DNA of 64,000 bases from Rhodanobacter sp. OK091 (GTDB taxonomy: Bacteria > Pseudomonadota > Gammaproteobacteria > Xanthomonadales > Rhodanobacteraceae). Below the pieces are notes generated by a model that was not told the origin of the DNA, ran no database searches, and worked only from the letters and a program-made list of their open reading frames with translations. The position numbers and the translations under genes are program-made. The stretch covers positions 186,001 through 250,000 of the forward strand of contig NZ_FRCH01000001.1 in assembly GCF_900142825.1 (NCBI RefSeq), in the 5' to 3' direction. Positions 35,263 to 45,345 of this stretch are shown here, piece by piece (positions within the stretch are counted from its first letter, which is position 1; the number at the start of each line of letters is the position of its first letter).

Positions 35263-37557
35263 TCACTCGCGCCAGTAGCGCGTCTGCCGCTGGCGCCAGC
35301 CCGGCTCCCGCCGTGGCGCGGCATCCACAGGGAAATCCAGCGGGATCGCGCCCTGCTCGGCCGTATTGAACAGCGGCACATGGGCCTCGGCGTAGCGCGC
35401 CAGCACCTCCGGCCTGGGGTGCCCGAAGCGGTTGTGCCATCCCGCAGACACCAGTGCCAGCGGCGGTTGCAATGCCTTGATGAAGGCCGCGCTGGACGAG
35501 GTCTTGCCGCCGTGATGCGGCACCAGCAACACCGGCGCCGGCCCCGCGTCGAGCGCGGCGGCCACTTGCGGCTCCACTTTCGAGGTGATGTCGCCGGTCA
35601 GCAGAAGACGCCCGCCGCGGCCCTCGACCAGCAGCACGCAGGAGCTGTCGTTGTCCCGATGGCTTTCGCCGGGCGCCGGGCTCAGCATGCGAAAGCGCAC
35701 ACCGTTCCACTGCCACGATTGTCCGGCCGCGCACTGGCGCATCGGCAACGGCATTCGTGCAGGTTCGCCCGTATAGCGCAGCGCCTGCGGGAAAGCCGCC
35801 GCCACCGCCTCCGTGCCACCGGCATGATCGTTGTCGCTGTGGCTGATGATCAGCATATCGAGCCGGCGGATGCCCAGGGCATGGATCGACGGCAGCGCTA
35901 CCGCCTCGCCCAGATCAAAACCCGACGGATAGCGGGCGCCGGTGTCGTACAGCAGCGCATGGTCGCGGGTGCGCAGCAGCACCGACAAGCCCTGCCCCAC
36001 GTCCAGCACCCATGCCTGGAAAGCGCCTTCGGCCGGCACCTGGCGCGGCGGCCACAACAACGGCAGGAACAGCAACAAACCCAGCCAGCGCAACGGCATG
36101 CCACGCGGCAGGAACAGCCACAGCGCGCCAGGCAAGGCCAGCAGCAACGCATACGGCTGCACCGTCGGCAGGTACCAGTGCGCGCCGGGCCAGGTCGACA
36201 TCCGCACCAGCAGCCACCATTGCGCATGCGCCAGCTGCGCGGCCAGCCACAACACCGGAGTCGCCAGCGGCGGGCACAACCCCAGCAGCAGCATGCCGAA
36301 CAGTGCGCACGGCACGATCAGGAAGCTGACCAGTGGCACCGCGATCAGGTTGGACAATGCACCCACCAGCGAGGCCTGACCGAAAAACCACAAGGTCAGC
36401 GGCAGCAGCGCCACCGTCATGATCAGTTGCCCCACCGACAGCTCACGCAGGAATGCACGCCAGCCGCGCCCTTGCGCCTGCAGGCACAGCATCAGGAACA
36501 ACACCCCGACGAACGACAGCCAGAAGCCGGCCGCCAGCACCGCCAACGGGTCGAACAGCAGGATCGCGATCAGCGCCAACGCCAGCGATGGCGCCCCGCT
36601 GCTGCCGCGCCGACCGCAGCGCGCCAGCGCCACTACCGCGATCATCAGCAGCGTGCGCACCGTGGGCAGGCCGAAGCCGGCCAGCGCACTGTAGAAACCC
36701 GCGACCAGCAATGCAGTCGCCGCCTGCGCCTGCGGTCGCGGCAGCCGCAAACCCAGCTGCGGCCACAACGCATAAGCCAGCAGCGTCAGCCAGACTCCGA
36801 ACACCGCTGCCACGCCCACATGAAAACCGGAAATCGCGATCAGATGCGACACGCCGTTCGCACGCGCCACCTCCCAATCCTGCGGCGCCAGTCCGCGCGT
36901 GTCGCCGACCGAAAACGCCTGCAACAACGCTGCGTCATGCGGATCATTCACGCGTGTCGCTATGCCGCGGGTGACGGCGTCTCGCACGCCATCGACGCAC
37001 CAGCGCGGGCCAGCCAACCGGGTATTGCCGGGGTCATCGCGCACATAGCCGGTAGCCACGATGCCGCGCTCCAGCGCCGAGCGCTCGCTGTCGGCCACAC
37101 CCGGATTGAGCAGGCCGCGCGGCCGCTTCAGCCGCAGCAACAGCTGCCAGCGGGTACACGGCTGCAGCACTGGCGCATCGTCGTACCAGGACACCGTCAC
37201 CCGGCCATGCAACGCGACCGGATGGCCATCCAGCGTGGCCTGTTCCACCCGAAACGTGAAACGGCTGGCGTCGCTGCCGGCTTGCGGCAGGTCGATGACG
37301 CGGCCGATCACCGCGACGTCGTGGCCTTCCAGCGCATGCGGCAACCGCGCTTCCATCGCCGCAGCGCCGTGCCACGCCGCCCAGACGATGCCGAACAGCA
37401 GACACGCCAGCCAGCGCCAAGGTGGCCATCGCCATGCCAGCAGCCATGCGGCGGACAACAGCAGAGCGAGACACCAATGTGGAGGTAGCTGTGGCAACCA
37501 CTGCACCAGCAATACACCGATCAGCAAAGCCAACGCTGTCGTGATTGCCGCGGGCAT
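35263..37557 (-). CDS. comEC: DNA internalisation competence protein ComEC/Rec2
   Basis: A 764-residue inner-membrane protein of the DNA uptake machinery. An N-terminal OB-like region (~90-190) lies between membrane helices, followed by the competence domain with ISGFHVGVAAVFG and about ten helices. The C-terminal metallo-beta-lactamase-like domain (~505-755) contains ISHSDNDHAGG and LTGDI...VPHHGG. The intact protein suggests natural transformation is possible. The start is the ATG at 37557; a GTG 18 bp upstream is an alternative. Confidence 0.93.
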   Translation of the reverse strand: MPAAITTALALLIGVLLVQWLPQLPPHWCLALLLSAAWLLAWRWPPWRWLACLLFGIVWAAWHGAAAMEARLPHALEGHDVAVIGRVIDLPQAGSDASRFTFRVEQATLDGHPVALHGRVTVSWYDDAPVLQPCTRWQLLLRLKRPRGLLNPGVADSERSALERGIVATGYVRDDPGNTRLAGPRWCVDGVRDAVTRGIATRVNDPHDAALLQAFSVGDTRGLAPQDWEVARANGVSHLIAISGFHVGVAAVFGVWLTLLAYALWPQLGLRLPRPQAQAATALLVAGFYSALAGFGLPTVRTLLMIAVVALARCGRRGSSGAPSLALALIAILLFDPLAVLAAGFWLSFVGVLFLMLCLQAQGRGWRAFLRELSVGQLIMTVALLPLTLWFFGQASLVGALSNLIAVPLVSFLIVPCALFGMLLLGLCPPLATPVLWLAAQLAHAQWWLLVRMSTWPGAHWYLPTVQPYALLLALPGALWLFLPRGMPLRWLGLLLFLPLLWPPRQVPAEGAFQAWVLDVGQGLSVLLRTRDHALLYDTGARYPSGFDLGEAVALPSIHALGIRRLDMLIISHSDNDHAGGTEAVAAAFPQALRYTGEPARMPLPMRQCAAGQSWQWNGVRFRMLSPAPGESHRDNDSSCVLLVEGRGGRLLLTGDITSKVEPQVAAALDAGPAPVLLVPHHGGKTSSSAAFIKALQPPLALVSAGWHNRFGHPRPEVLARYAEAHVPLFNTAEQGAIPLDFPVDAAPRREPGWRQRQTRYWRE

Positions 37558-37693
37558 GATCGTCACTCGCTCCACGCCGCACGCCCTGCTCCGTCCTGGA
37601 AGAAGTCGAGCCTAACGCGGCGAGTACGGTGGCGTGGATGAAAAACGTGTAGGTGCGCGCCGGTGCACTTACCCCTAGATCCCAGATCAGCTC

Positions 37694-37716
37694 CCTCCCC
37701 TGCAAGCAAGGGGAGG
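37694..37716. terminator. Hairpin after lolD
   Basis: CCTCCCCT and AGGGGAGG form an 8-bp stem with a 7-base loop, 10 bp beyond the lolD stop on the minus strand. No T-tract follows, so termination is uncertain. Confidence 0.35.
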
Positions 37717-37725
37717 AGCCGGAAA

Positions 37726-38454
37726 TCAGACCTTCGGGCTTTCCTGCAGCACGCCGTTGTGCAGCACCAGGGTGCGGTCCATCCGCGCCGCCAGGCGGGT
37801 GTCGTGGGTGACCAGGATGAAACTGGTGCCGATCTCGCGGTTGAGTTCCAGCATCAGCGCATAGACCTGCGCGGCATTGCCTTCATCGAGATTGCCGGTG
37901 GGCTCGTCGCCGAGCACGCAGGCCGGCCGGGTCACCAGCGCGCGCGCCACTGCGCAACGCTGGCGTTCGCCGCCGGATAGTTCCGACGGCTTGTGATGCG
38001 TGCGGCCACCCAGGCCTACCCGCTCCAGCAAGGCCACGGCCTGCTGTTGTGCCTCGCCGATCGCGGTGCCGCGGATCAGCAGTGGCATGCACACGTTCTC
38101 CAACGCGGTGAACTCGGGCAACAGGTGGTGAAACTGGTAGATGAAACCAAGCGAGCGGTTGCGTACGCGGCCGCGTTCGGCGTCGGAAAGTTTCGACAGC
38201 ACGCGGCCGTCCACTTCCACTTCGCCGGCGGTCAGCGTGTCGAGGCCGCCGAGAATATGCAGCAACGTGCTCTTGCCCGAACCGGAGGCGCCGACGATCG
38301 CCATCGTCTCGCCGCGCTTCAGGGCGAAGCTGACGTCGCTCAGCACGTCGGTGCGCAGGCCGCCTTCGTCGTAGGTCTTGGCAACGTGGCTGGCACGCAG
38401 CACGTTTTCGTTCGACGGCATCGTGGCGCTCTCTTTCCTGGTGGTCTCATTCAT
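37726..38454 (-). CDS. lolD: Lipoprotein-releasing ABC transporter ATPase
   Basis: A 242-residue ATPase of the Lol system that extracts outer-membrane lipoproteins from the inner membrane and hands them to LolA. Walker [19 protein letters not shown], signature [16 protein letters not shown], Walker [13 protein letters not shown] and the LolD-type [17 protein letters not shown] segment are present. The ATG at 38454 lies inside lolC (8-bp overlap, ATGAATGA); a second ATG at 38421 is possible. Confidence 0.95.
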   Translation of the reverse strand: MNETTRKESATMPSNENVLRASHVAKTYDEGGLRTDVLSDVSFALKRGETMAIVGASGSGKSTLLHILGGLDTLTAGEVEVDGRVLSKLSDAERGRVRNRSLGFIYQFHHLLPEFTALENVCMPLLIRGTAIGEAQQQAVALLERVGLGGRTHHKPSELSGGERQRCAVARALVTRPACVLGDEPTGNLDEGNAAQVYALMLELNREIGTSFILVTHDTRLAARMDRTLVLHNGVLQESPKV

Positions 38455-39688
38455 AGCGCAGCGCCTGAGCCGGCTGCGTGCGCGAGGCGCGCCACGCGGG
38501 ATAAAGGGTGGCCAGCAGCGAGAAGGTGAAGGTCAGCAGCGCCACCCAGCCCACGTCGTGCCAGTCCAGCCGGCTCGGCACCTCGCTGATGTAGTAGACG
38601 TCCGGCGACAGGAAGGTGACGTGGAACGTGTGCTCGATCCACTTGATGATGCCGGGCAGCTTCCACGACAGCAGCGAGCCCAAGCCCACACCGAACCCGA
38701 TCCCGACGAAGCCCACCAGCACGCCTTGCACCATGAACATGCCCATGATGCTGCGCGGCGTGGCGCCGAGCGTGCGCAGGATCGCGATGTCGGCCTGCTT
38801 GTCGGTGACCAGCATCATCAGCATCGAGATCAGGTTGATCACCGCGACCAGGATGATCAGCGAGAGGATGATGAACATCACCATCTTTTCCATCGACAGC
38901 GCCGCGAACAGGTTCGCGTTGGTATCCATCCAGGTCTGCACCCGGTAGACCTGGCCCAGCTGATCGGCCAGCTCGGTGGCGACCGGCCGCGCATTGAACA
39001 GATCGTCCAGGCGCAAGCGGATGCCGGTGGGGCCGCTCAGATCGTTGAGTTTCTCGGCGTCGCTGATGTTGACCAGGGCCAGGCCGGAATCGAACTGCTC
39101 CATGCCCAGTTCGAACGTGCCGACCACATGGAAACTGCGCATCTTCGGAAAGCTGCCCATCGGCGTGGCGCGCAGTTGCTGCACCGCCATCGTCACCCGG
39201 TCACCGACACCGACCCCGAGCGTCATCGCCAGCTCCCTGCCCAGCACGATATTCCAGCTGTCCGGGGTCAACGCGTCGAGCCTGCCCTCGAGCATGTGCT
39301 TGCTGATGTCGACGACTTTCGGCTCCTGCGCCGGCTCGATGCCGCGCACCATCGCTCCGCTGGAACGGCGGGCCAGCAACATCGCTTCGGATTCGACGTA
39401 CGGCGCGGCGCCCAGCACGTGCGGATTCGCTTCGGCCAGCTTCAGCGCGCGCGGCCAGTCCTGCACGCTTTCGCCGATACCGGCGACGGTCGCATGCGAG
39501 ATCGCGCCGAGAATGCGCGAACGCATCTGGTAGTCGAAACCGTTCATCACCGACATCACCGTGATCAGCGCGATCACGCTGATCGCGATGCACACGATCG
39601 ATACGGTGGAAATGAAGGAGATGAACTGGTTGCGCCGCTTGGCGCGGGTGTAGCGCAGGCCGATGAAGAGTTCTAGCGGTCGGAACAT
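38447..39688 (-). CDS. lolC: Lipoprotein-releasing ABC transporter permease LolC/E
   Basis: A 413-residue permease with four membrane helices: one near the N-terminus ([24 protein letters not shown]...VM) and three near the C-terminus around [19 protein letters not shown]. The large periplasmic domain lies between. The N-terminus [22 protein letters not shown] is characteristic. Only one permease is adjacent to lolD, so the complex may be a homodimer (LolF-like) as in several proteobacteria, or the second gene lies elsewhere. The start is the ATG at 39688. Confidence 0.93.
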   Translation of the reverse strand: MFRPLELFIGLRYTRAKRRNQFISFISTVSIVCIAISVIALITVMSVMNGFDYQMRSRILGAISHATVAGIGESVQDWPRALKLAEANPHVLGAAPYVESEAMLLARRSSGAMVRGIEPAQEPKVVDISKHMLEGRLDALTPDSWNIVLGRELAMTLGVGVGDRVTMAVQQLRATPMGSFPKMRSFHVVGTFELGMEQFDSGLALVNISDAEKLNDLSGPTGIRLRLDDLFNARPVATELADQLGQVYRVQTWMDTNANLFAALSMEKMVMFIILSLIILVAVINLISMLMMLVTDKQADIAILRTLGATPRSIMGMFMVQGVLVGFVGIGFGVGLGSLLSWKLPGIIKWIEHTFHVTFLSPDVYYISEVPSRLDWHDVGWVALLTFTFSLLATLYPAWRASRTQPAQALRYE

Positions 39689-39799
39689 GGGCGGGTCGCT
39701 TGTGGGGATCGCAGGGCGGGCCGCCCGGTCGTCCATTATCAGGTATTCGATCGGACCGCGCTGCGGCGGCGAAGTTGCCGGTGGCGCGGGGTATCGGGG

Positions 39800-40237
39800 T
39801 CAGAGCTGCGGCACGGCGCCGTCTGGCTGCATCGTCGCCAGCCGCATGCGCAGGCGGCGGCGGATATCGGCGTCGCTGTTGTCCGGCGCCAACAGCAATA
39901 CTTGCACGCCGCGGTCCACAGTTTGCAGACGCAGCAGTATGAAGACGCCGAACACGCGGAATGAGGCCAGCGTGGCCCGCACGTCTTCATGGTCTTTCAG
40001 GCGCAGCGTCCAGTCGTTGTCGGCGCTCCAACCTGCAGCGACCACCGGCACAGTTGCAAGGCGGCGCACTGACAGCCGTGTCGCCAGCACCACGGCGGCG
40101 CCAAGCGGCAACTTCAGCCATGGCGCCAGCCCGCTCAACGCCACCGCCAGCACGGCCACGGTGGCCACGGCGATCAGCACTCCCCGCAGCAGTCGCGATG
40201 GCCGATATTCAAAGCCGATGGCGGGTGCGGATGTCAT
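39800..40237 (-). CDS. YgfX/CptA-like small membrane protein
   Basis: A 145-residue protein with two N-terminal membrane helices (RLLRGVLIAVATVAVLAVAL, then APWLKLPLGAAVVLA) and a cytosolic tail with WSADNDWTLRLKDHEDV and FRVFGVFILLRLQT. This layout and its place right after sdhE match YgfX/CptA, a membrane partner of SdhE once described as a toxin. Sequence similarity to E. coli YgfX is low, so the call rests heavily on context. It overlaps sdhE by 29 bp. Confidence 0.68.
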   Translation of the reverse strand: MTSAPAIGFEYRPSRLLRGVLIAVATVAVLAVALSGLAPWLKLPLGAAVVLATRLSVRRLATVPVVAAGWSADNDWTLRLKDHEDVRATLASFRVFGVFILLRLQTVDRGVQVLLLAPDNSDADIRRRLRMRLATMQPDGAVPQL

Positions 40238-40463
40238 CGATGATCGCCTGCCAGTCCGCCCGCGCGGGACGCGCGTGGCCCATCACCCAATCCCACAGAT
40301 CCGGATCCTGCGCGTCGAGCAGTTCGTCGAACGCCTGCTGCTGCGCTTCATCCGCACTGGCGAAGCACTCGTCCAGCCAGCCGCCGAACAAGGCATCCAG
40401 CTCACGGGTACCGCGGCGGGCGCGCCAGCGCAGGCGTTTGAGACGGGCGGCTTCAGCTTCCAT
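40209..40463 (-). CDS. sdhE: FAD assembly factor SdhE
   Basis: An 84-residue protein that helps attach FAD covalently to SdhA. The family motif RGTRELD (the RGxxE site) is present, followed by LLDAQDPDLWDWVMGH typical of YgfY/SdhE. The start is the ATG at 40463. It lies about 200 bp after sdhB on the same strand, separated by an intergenic repeat, and overlaps ygfX. Confidence 0.93.
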   Translation of the reverse strand: MEAEAARLKRLRWRARRGTRELDALFGGWLDECFASADEAQQQAFDELLDAQDPDLWDWVMGHARPARADWQAIIDDIRTRHRL

Positions 40464-40497
40464 AAGATCAAATCGCGCCAAGCGCGTCCTTTGCTTC

Positions 40498-40660
40498 CTC
40501 TCCCCTCTGGGCGACTTTGGAGTCCCCTTGCGGGTGAGAGGATTGAGGTGAGGGGCCAATCTTGCGGGACGCCCTCATCGAAAGATAGCTTCGATCGACT
40601 TCCCCGCGAGCACCCGCCCCTCATCCGCCCTGCGGGCACCTTCTCCCCAGAGGGGAGAAG
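40498..40660. repeat. Inverted-repeat element between sdhB and sdhE
   Basis: CTCTCCCCTCTGG (40498-40510) and CCAGAGGGGAGAA (40647-40659) are inverted, with further paired segments inside (GTGAGGGG near 40548 and CCGCCCCTCATCCGCC near 40615). This 'CCCTCATCCG..CTTCTCCCC' type of intergenic repeat is common in high-GC gammaproteobacteria. It could uncouple sdhE-ygfX from sdhB in the transcript. Confidence 0.65.
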
Positions 40661-40663
40661 TGA

Positions 40664-41446
40664 TCACGCGCTGCGCCGCTCCACCATCAGCTTCTTGATC
40701 TCGGCAATCGCCTTGGCCGGGTTCAGACCCTTCGGGCAGGTGCGTGTGCAGTTCATGATGGTGTGGCACCGGTACAGCTTGAACGGATCTTCAAGATCGT
40801 CCAGGCGGGCGCCGGTGGCTTCATCGCGCGAATCCACGATCCAGCGATAAGCCTGCAGCAGGATCGCCGGGCCGAGGTACTTGTCGCCGTTCCACCAGTA
40901 GCTCGGGCAGCTGGTCGAGCAGCACGCACACAAGATGCACTCGTACAGGCCATCGAGCTTCTTGCGCTCTTCCGGCGACTGCAGCCGCTCGCGATCCGGT
41001 GCCGGGCTCTGCGTGCGGATCCACGGTTTGATCGAGGCGAACTGCGCGTAGAAGTGGGTCAAGTCAGGCACCAGATCCTTCACTACCGGCATGTGCGGCA
41101 GCGGATAGATCTTCACGTCGCCGGACGCGCACTCGCTGATCGCGCGGGTGCAGGCCAGCGTGTTGGTGCCGTCGATGTTCATCGCGCACGAACCGCAAAT
41201 GCCTTCGCGGCAGGAACGGCGCAGCGTCAGCGTGGGATCGATTTCGTTCTTGATCTTCAGCAGCGCGTCCAGAACCATCGGACCGCACGCGGCCAGATCG
41301 ACCTCGTAGGTGTCCATGCGCGGGTTCTGCCCGTCATCCGGCGACCAGCGATAGATGCGGAAGGTACGCGGCTTCTTCGCATCCTTGGCCGGGTAGTGGC
41401 GGCCCGGCTGGATCTTGGAATTCTTCGGTAGCGAAAACTCTGCCAT
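40664..41446 (-). CDS. sdhB: Succinate dehydrogenase iron-sulfur subunit
   Basis: A 260-residue subunit. The [2Fe-2S] cluster ligands are in [22 protein letters not shown]; the [4Fe-4S] and [3Fe-4S] ligands are in [16 protein letters not shown] and [17 protein letters not shown]. It carries electrons from SdhA to quinone. Slightly longer than the E. coli protein because of its N-terminus ([14 protein letters not shown]). It ends the sdhCDAB operon. Confidence 0.97.
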   Translation of the reverse strand: MAEFSLPKNSKIQPGRHYPAKDAKKPRTFRIYRWSPDDGQNPRMDTYEVDLAACGPMVLDALLKIKNEIDPTLTLRRSCREGICGSCAMNIDGTNTLACTRAISECASGDVKIYPLPHMPVVKDLVPDLTHFYAQFASIKPWIRTQSPAPDRERLQSPEERKKLDGLYECILCACCSTSCPSYWWNGDKYLGPAILLQAYRWIVDSRDEATGARLDDLEDPFKLYRCHTIMNCTRTCPKGLNPAKAIAEIKKLMVERRSA

Positions 41447-41540
41447 GTGCTGAACCCTTCAACTTTCTGCAGGAGGGCTTGCGCCCCGGCCGTACAACCA
41501 ATGATGTTGCCGCCACGCTGCGGCCGCAGCCGCACCATGG

Positions 41541-43328
41541 TCAGTAGACGCGCTTCGCCGGCGGCACGGCCTTGACCTCGTCGGTCATCGGATTCATGTG
41601 CACCGGACGGAAGTCGAAGCGCGACTTGCCCGCCTCGTCGACCCACACCAGGGTGTGCTTCATCCAGTTGACGTCGTCGCGCTCCGGGAAGTCCTCGCGC
41701 GCATGCGCGCCGCGGCTTTCCGGCCGCTGCTCGGCCGAATGCATGGTCGCCACCGCCTGCACCAGCAGGTTGGACAACTCCAGCGTCTCGATCAGGTCGG
41801 AGTTCCACACCAGCGAACGGTCGCTGACACCGACATCCTCGAACATGTCGAACACTTCGGAGATCTTCTGCTTGCCTTCGGCCAGCGTTGTGCCGGTACG
41901 GAACACCGCGGCGTCTTTCTGCATCGTGCGCTGCATCGCAGCGCGGATCTTCGCCGTCGGCATGCTGCCCTTGGCGTTACGAAGCGCATCGAAGCGGGCC
42001 AGCGACTTGTCCAGCACATTGGTCGGCAGATCCTTGTGCGCCGCACCGGGCTGTATCAGTTCGGCGCAGCGATGCGCCACTGCCCGACCGAACACGACCA
42101 GATCGAGCAGCGAGTTGGAACCGAGCCGGTTGCCGCCATGCACGGAGACGCAGGCCGCTTCGCCGATCGCGAACAGGCCCGGCACGATCGCGTCGACATC
42201 GTCGCCGCGCTTCTGCACCACTTCGCCGTGATAGTTGGTCGGGATGCCGCCCATGTTGTAGTGCACGGTCGGCAACACCGGGATCGGTTCCTTGGTCACG
42301 TCCACGCCGGCAAAGATGCGCGCCGATTCGGCGATACCCGGCAACCGCTCCTGGATGACCTCGGGGCCGAGGTGCATCAGGTTGAGATAGATGTGGTCCT
42401 TGTGCTCGCCGACGCCGCGACCCTCGCGGATCTCGATCGTCATCGCGCGGCTGACCACGTCGCGCGAGGCCAGATCCTTCGCGCTGGGCGCATAGCGCTC
42501 CATGAAGCGCTCGCCGGCGGAGTTGGTGAGATAGCCACCTTCGCCGCGCACACCCTCGGTGATCAGGCAGCCGGCACCGTAGATGCCGGTCGGATGGAAC
42601 TGCACGAACTCCATGTCCTGCAGCGCGAGGCCTGCACGCAGCACCATGCCACCGCCGTCGCCGGTGCAGGTATGCGCCGAGGTGGCGCTGAAGTAGGCGC
42701 GACCATAACCGCCGGTCGCCAGCACCACGGCCTGGCCGCGGAAGAAATGCAGGGTGCCTTCGTTCATGTCCAGCGCCAGCACGCCGCGGCAGACGCCCTC
42801 TTCGTCGAAGATCAAGTCGATCGCGAAGTATTCGATGAAGAACGTGGCATCGTGCGCCAGCGCCTGCTGGTACAGCGTGTGCAGGATCGCGTGGCCGGTG
42901 CGGTCGGCCGCGGCGCAGGTGCGCTGCGCGGTGCCCTTGCCGTAATGCGTGGTCATGCCGCCGAACGGGCGCTGGTAGATCTTGCCTTCCTCGGTGCGCG
43001 AGAACGGCACGCCGTAGTGCTCCAGCTCGATGATCGCGGCGGGCGCGTTCTTGCACATGTACTCGATCGCGTCCTGGTCGCCGAGCCAGTCGGAACCCTT
43101 GATCGTGTCGTAGAAGTGGAAGCGCCAGTCGTCCTCGCCCATGTTGCCCAGCGCGGCGGAAATGCCGCCCTGCGCGGCCACCGTGTGCGAACGGGTGGGG
43201 AAGACCTTGGTGATGCAGGCGGCCTTGAGGCCCTTCTCGGCCAGGCCGAAGGTGGCGCGCAGACCCGCGCCACCGGCGCCGACCACGATCACGTCATACA
43301 GGTGTTGCTGGACTTTGTAGCTTTCCAT
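41541..43328 (-). CDS. sdhA: Succinate dehydrogenase flavoprotein subunit
   Basis: A 595-residue FAD subunit that oxidises succinate to fumarate. The dinucleotide motif [11 protein letters not shown] lies at residues ~16-26, the FAD-linking His in [14 protein letters not shown], and catalytic residues in [21 protein letters not shown] and the [11 protein letters not shown] region. Length and order fit the family. It lies 19 bp after sdhD. Confidence 0.98.
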   Translation of the reverse strand: MESYKVQQHLYDVIVVGAGGAGLRATFGLAEKGLKAACITKVFPTRSHTVAAQGGISAALGNMGEDDWRFHFYDTIKGSDWLGDQDAIEYMCKNAPAAIIELEHYGVPFSRTEEGKIYQRPFGGMTTHYGKGTAQRTCAAADRTGHAILHTLYQQALAHDATFFIEYFAIDLIFDEEGVCRGVLALDMNEGTLHFFRGQAVVLATGGYGRAYFSATSAHTCTGDGGGMVLRAGLALQDMEFVQFHPTGIYGAGCLITEGVRGEGGYLTNSAGERFMERYAPSAKDLASRDVVSRAMTIEIREGRGVGEHKDHIYLNLMHLGPEVIQERLPGIAESARIFAGVDVTKEPIPVLPTVHYNMGGIPTNYHGEVVQKRGDDVDAIVPGLFAIGEAACVSVHGGNRLGSNSLLDLVVFGRAVAHRCAELIQPGAAHKDLPTNVLDKSLARFDALRNAKGSMPTAKIRAAMQRTMQKDAAVFRTGTTLAEGKQKISEVFDMFEDVGVSDRSLVWNSDLIETLELSNLLVQAVATMHSAEQRPESRGAHAREDFPERDDVNWMKHTLVWVDEAGKSRFDFRPVHMNPMTDEVKAVPPAKRVY

Positions 43329-43347
43329 GAAACCTTTTCCTCGCGTC

Positions 43348-43752
43348 TTATGGGGTCAGCGCAATGCGCAGCACGGCGAGCGCGCTTGCCAGCGCGCCCA
43401 GTACCGCGAGGAACTTGATCGCCACCAGCAGGACGACTTCCTTCCAGCGGGTATGCACGTAATCCTCGATCACCACCTGCAGGCCCAGCACCGCATGCCA
43501 GAACATGGTGAGCGCGAACGCGATCAGCAGCAGGGCGTTCCATGGCTTCGCCACGGCGGCGCGCGCGGTGGCGTAATCGGCATGCAGCAAGCACAGCACG
43601 GTGATGACGAACCACACGCCGAGCAGCACCAGCGCGGCGGCCGTCACCCGCTGGCTCCACCAGTGGCCCACACCGGACTGGGATGAACCCAGCCCGCGTG
43701 CGATCTTCAATGGGTTGCGCCGATCTTTCACGACGATGTCCTTCGCGCTCAT
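43348..43752 (-). CDS. sdhD: Succinate dehydrogenase membrane anchor subunit
   Basis: A 134-residue protein with three membrane helices ([68 protein letters not shown]). The His in [18 protein letters not shown] is the expected heme/quinone-site region. It starts by ATGA overlap with sdhC. Confidence 0.92.
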   Translation of the reverse strand: MSAKDIVVKDRRNPLKIARGLGSSQSGVGHWWSQRVTAAALVLLGVWFVITVLCLLHADYATARAAVAKPWNALLLIAFALTMFWHAVLGLQVVIEDYVHTRWKEVVLLVAIKFLAVLGALASALAVLRIALTP

Positions 43753-44144
43753 GCCACACCTCCCGCCGTCATGACATAAGCCCATACCAACACGGTGAGC
43801 ACGATGCTGCCGGCAACCGCCAACCAGCTGGAGCGTACGAACTGGGGAATGTCATAACCGAGGCCGGCATCCTGAATCAGATGCCGGATGCCGTTGCACA
43901 GGTGGAAGAACAACGCCCAGCTCCAGCCGATCAGCAGGACCGTGCCGAACGGGCTGCCGATGATGCTCTTGAAACGGTTGAAGCTGTCTTCGCCCGCTGC
44001 CAGATTCCACAACCCGCACACCACCAGCAGACTGCCGACAGCCAGCGCGATACCCGTGGCCCGATGCACGATGGAAGTCATCATCTGCACCTGCCACTTG
44101 TAGATCTGTAGATGCGGCGAGAGCGGTCGTTGCGTGTCTGCCAT
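43749..44144 (-). CDS. sdhC: Succinate dehydrogenase cytochrome b556 subunit
   Basis: A 131-residue three-helix protein. The N-terminus RPLSPHLQIYKWQVQMMTSI leads to the heme-ligand motif SIVHRATGIAL, and a second signature FFHLCNGIRHLIQDAGLG is present. The start is the ATG at 44144 with AGGG upstream. It lies 95 bp downstream of the SDHAF4-like gene and heads the structural genes. Confidence 0.95.
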   Translation of the reverse strand: MADTQRPLSPHLQIYKWQVQMMTSIVHRATGIALAVGSLLVVCGLWNLAAGEDSFNRFKSIIGSPFGTVLLIGWSWALFFHLCNGIRHLIQDAGLGYDIPQFVRSSWLAVAGSIVLTVLVWAYVMTAGGVA

Positions 44145-44239
44145 GGCGGCTACCCTGAGTGGAATCGCTAATATTCGTGCTGATATCCGTGCCGCATCTA
44201 CCCCTGTACGCGATCGGCGACGAGCGCCGTTGCGATCGT

Positions 44240-44407
44240 TCAGAAGTCGATACAGCGCCCGTTCTTTTCCCAGTCGCCGTAGCGGGTGGGATCTGGAGCC
44301 GGTCGCTCCACCGGCAACTTGTCCTGTGCCGAGCCCACGGGCACGACGATTGTCTCCGTCGAAACGGAAGCAGGTGTGGACTCGGCTGAGGAGAAGGTAT
44401 CGGACAT
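44240..44407 (-). CDS. Succinate dehydrogenase assembly factor 4-like protein (DUF1674)
   Basis: A 55-residue protein. Its C-terminus, PTRYGDWEKNGRCIDF, is the conserved end of the DUF1674/SDHAF4 family, whose eukaryotic member binds FAD-loaded SdhA and promotes assembly with SdhB. The first ~35 residues are a low-complexity acidic/Ser-rich tail, as usual in this family. The start is the ATG at 44407, behind the AT-rich TTATAAAAAATC. It is on the same strand as sdhCDAB and 95 bp ahead of sdhC, so it is probably part of the operon. It is short enough to be missed by length-filtered gene finders. Confidence 0.9.
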   Translation of the reverse strand: MSDTFSSAESTPASVSTETIVVPVGSAQDKLPVERPAPDPTRYGDWEKNGRCIDF

Positions 44408-44481
44408 GATTTTTTATAAGCCGGCGAAGGTTAATACTTGCGGCAAAGCAGCACAACCTTGACTGAGACACCCTATTGGCG

Positions 44482-45345
44482 ATGACGCTTCCCATATCCG
44501 CACTTGCGACGGGTTCCCGTTGCCCCAATCTCCTTGCTCCTATGCCGACATCCTACCCTGCGGAAACCCTGCTGATCGAAGGCCCGGATGCGACGGCGTT
44601 TGCGCATGCTCAGTTCAGCAGCAACGTCAATTCGCTCGCCACCGGCCAGTGGCAGTTCAGTGCATGGCTCGACCCGCAGGGACGCGTGCGCGCACTGTTC
44701 CATCTGATCCGACTCGCCGACGATCGCTACCTCGTACTGCTGCGCGGCGGCAGCGCCATGGCAATGGCTGAGGCGCTGCGGCGTTTCGTATTCCGCTCGA
44801 AACTCACCTTGACCGCGTTGCCACCGCGAGCGTTGAGCACTGGCCCGAGCATGGCGCCAAACATGATCAGCGACGATACGCAAATACTCTCGCTGGGCTG
44901 CGGCACGCATAGTCTTCAGATCACCGCGTCGGACATCGGCGACGACGCGTGGCGCTTGCCGCAACTTCGCGCTGGCTGGCCATGGCTGCCGACGCAAATG
45001 TTGAACGAACTGCTGCCCGCGGCTTTGTCGCTGCAGCGTCTGCAAGCGGTTGCCATCGACAAGGGCTGCTATCCCGGCCAGGAAATTGTCGCGCGGCTGC
45101 ACTATCGCGGCGGACATAAGCGGCATCTGCACAGCGTCACATTGTCGCAAGTAGCAAATGCCGGCGACATGTTGCGCGATAGTGATCGTGAAGTCGGCTG
45201 CGTGCTCGATGTGGTCACAACGCAAGACAACATCGCGGCACTCGTCGTACTGACGGATGATGTTGTTGCACAAGCACACGAAGGACATCTGGATCCAATC
45301 AATGACGGTCTGATGATTCATATCGACACGTCATGGTCGGCATGA
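44482..45345 (+). CDS. ygfZ: tRNA-modifying/Fe-S maturation protein YgfZ (GcvT-like, folate-binding)
   Basis: A 287-residue protein of the aminomethyltransferase-like fold with the YgfZ signature KGCYPGQEIVARLHYRG, including the essential Cys. YgfZ uses folate and supports a subset of Fe-S enzymes, among them succinate dehydrogenase. The ATG at 44482 is taken as start; a TTG 6 bp upstream is alternative. It is divergent from the SDHAF4-sdhCDAB operon and shares a 74-bp intergenic region with it. Confidence 0.9.
   Translation: MTLPISALATGSRCPNLLAPMPTSYPAETLLIEGPDATAFAHAQFSSNVNSLATGQWQFSAWLDPQGRVRALFHLIRLADDRYLVLLRGGSAMAMAEALRRFVFRSKLTLTALPPRALSTGPSMAPNMISDDTQILSLGCGTHSLQITASDIGDDAWRLPQLRAGWPWLPTQMLNELLPAALSLQRLQAVAIDKGCYPGQEIVARLHYRGGHKRHLHSVTLSQVANAGDMLRDSDREVGCVLDVVTTQDNIAALVVLTDDVVAQAHEGHLDPINDGLMIHIDTSWSA

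Noticed and set aside
35212-37488. 758-codon open frame on the plus strand
   Set aside because: Antisense of comEC; Gln/His/Arg-rich without domains, while the minus strand encodes clear ComEC motifs.
41598-43418. 606-codon open frame on the plus strand
   Set aside because: Antisense of sdhA.
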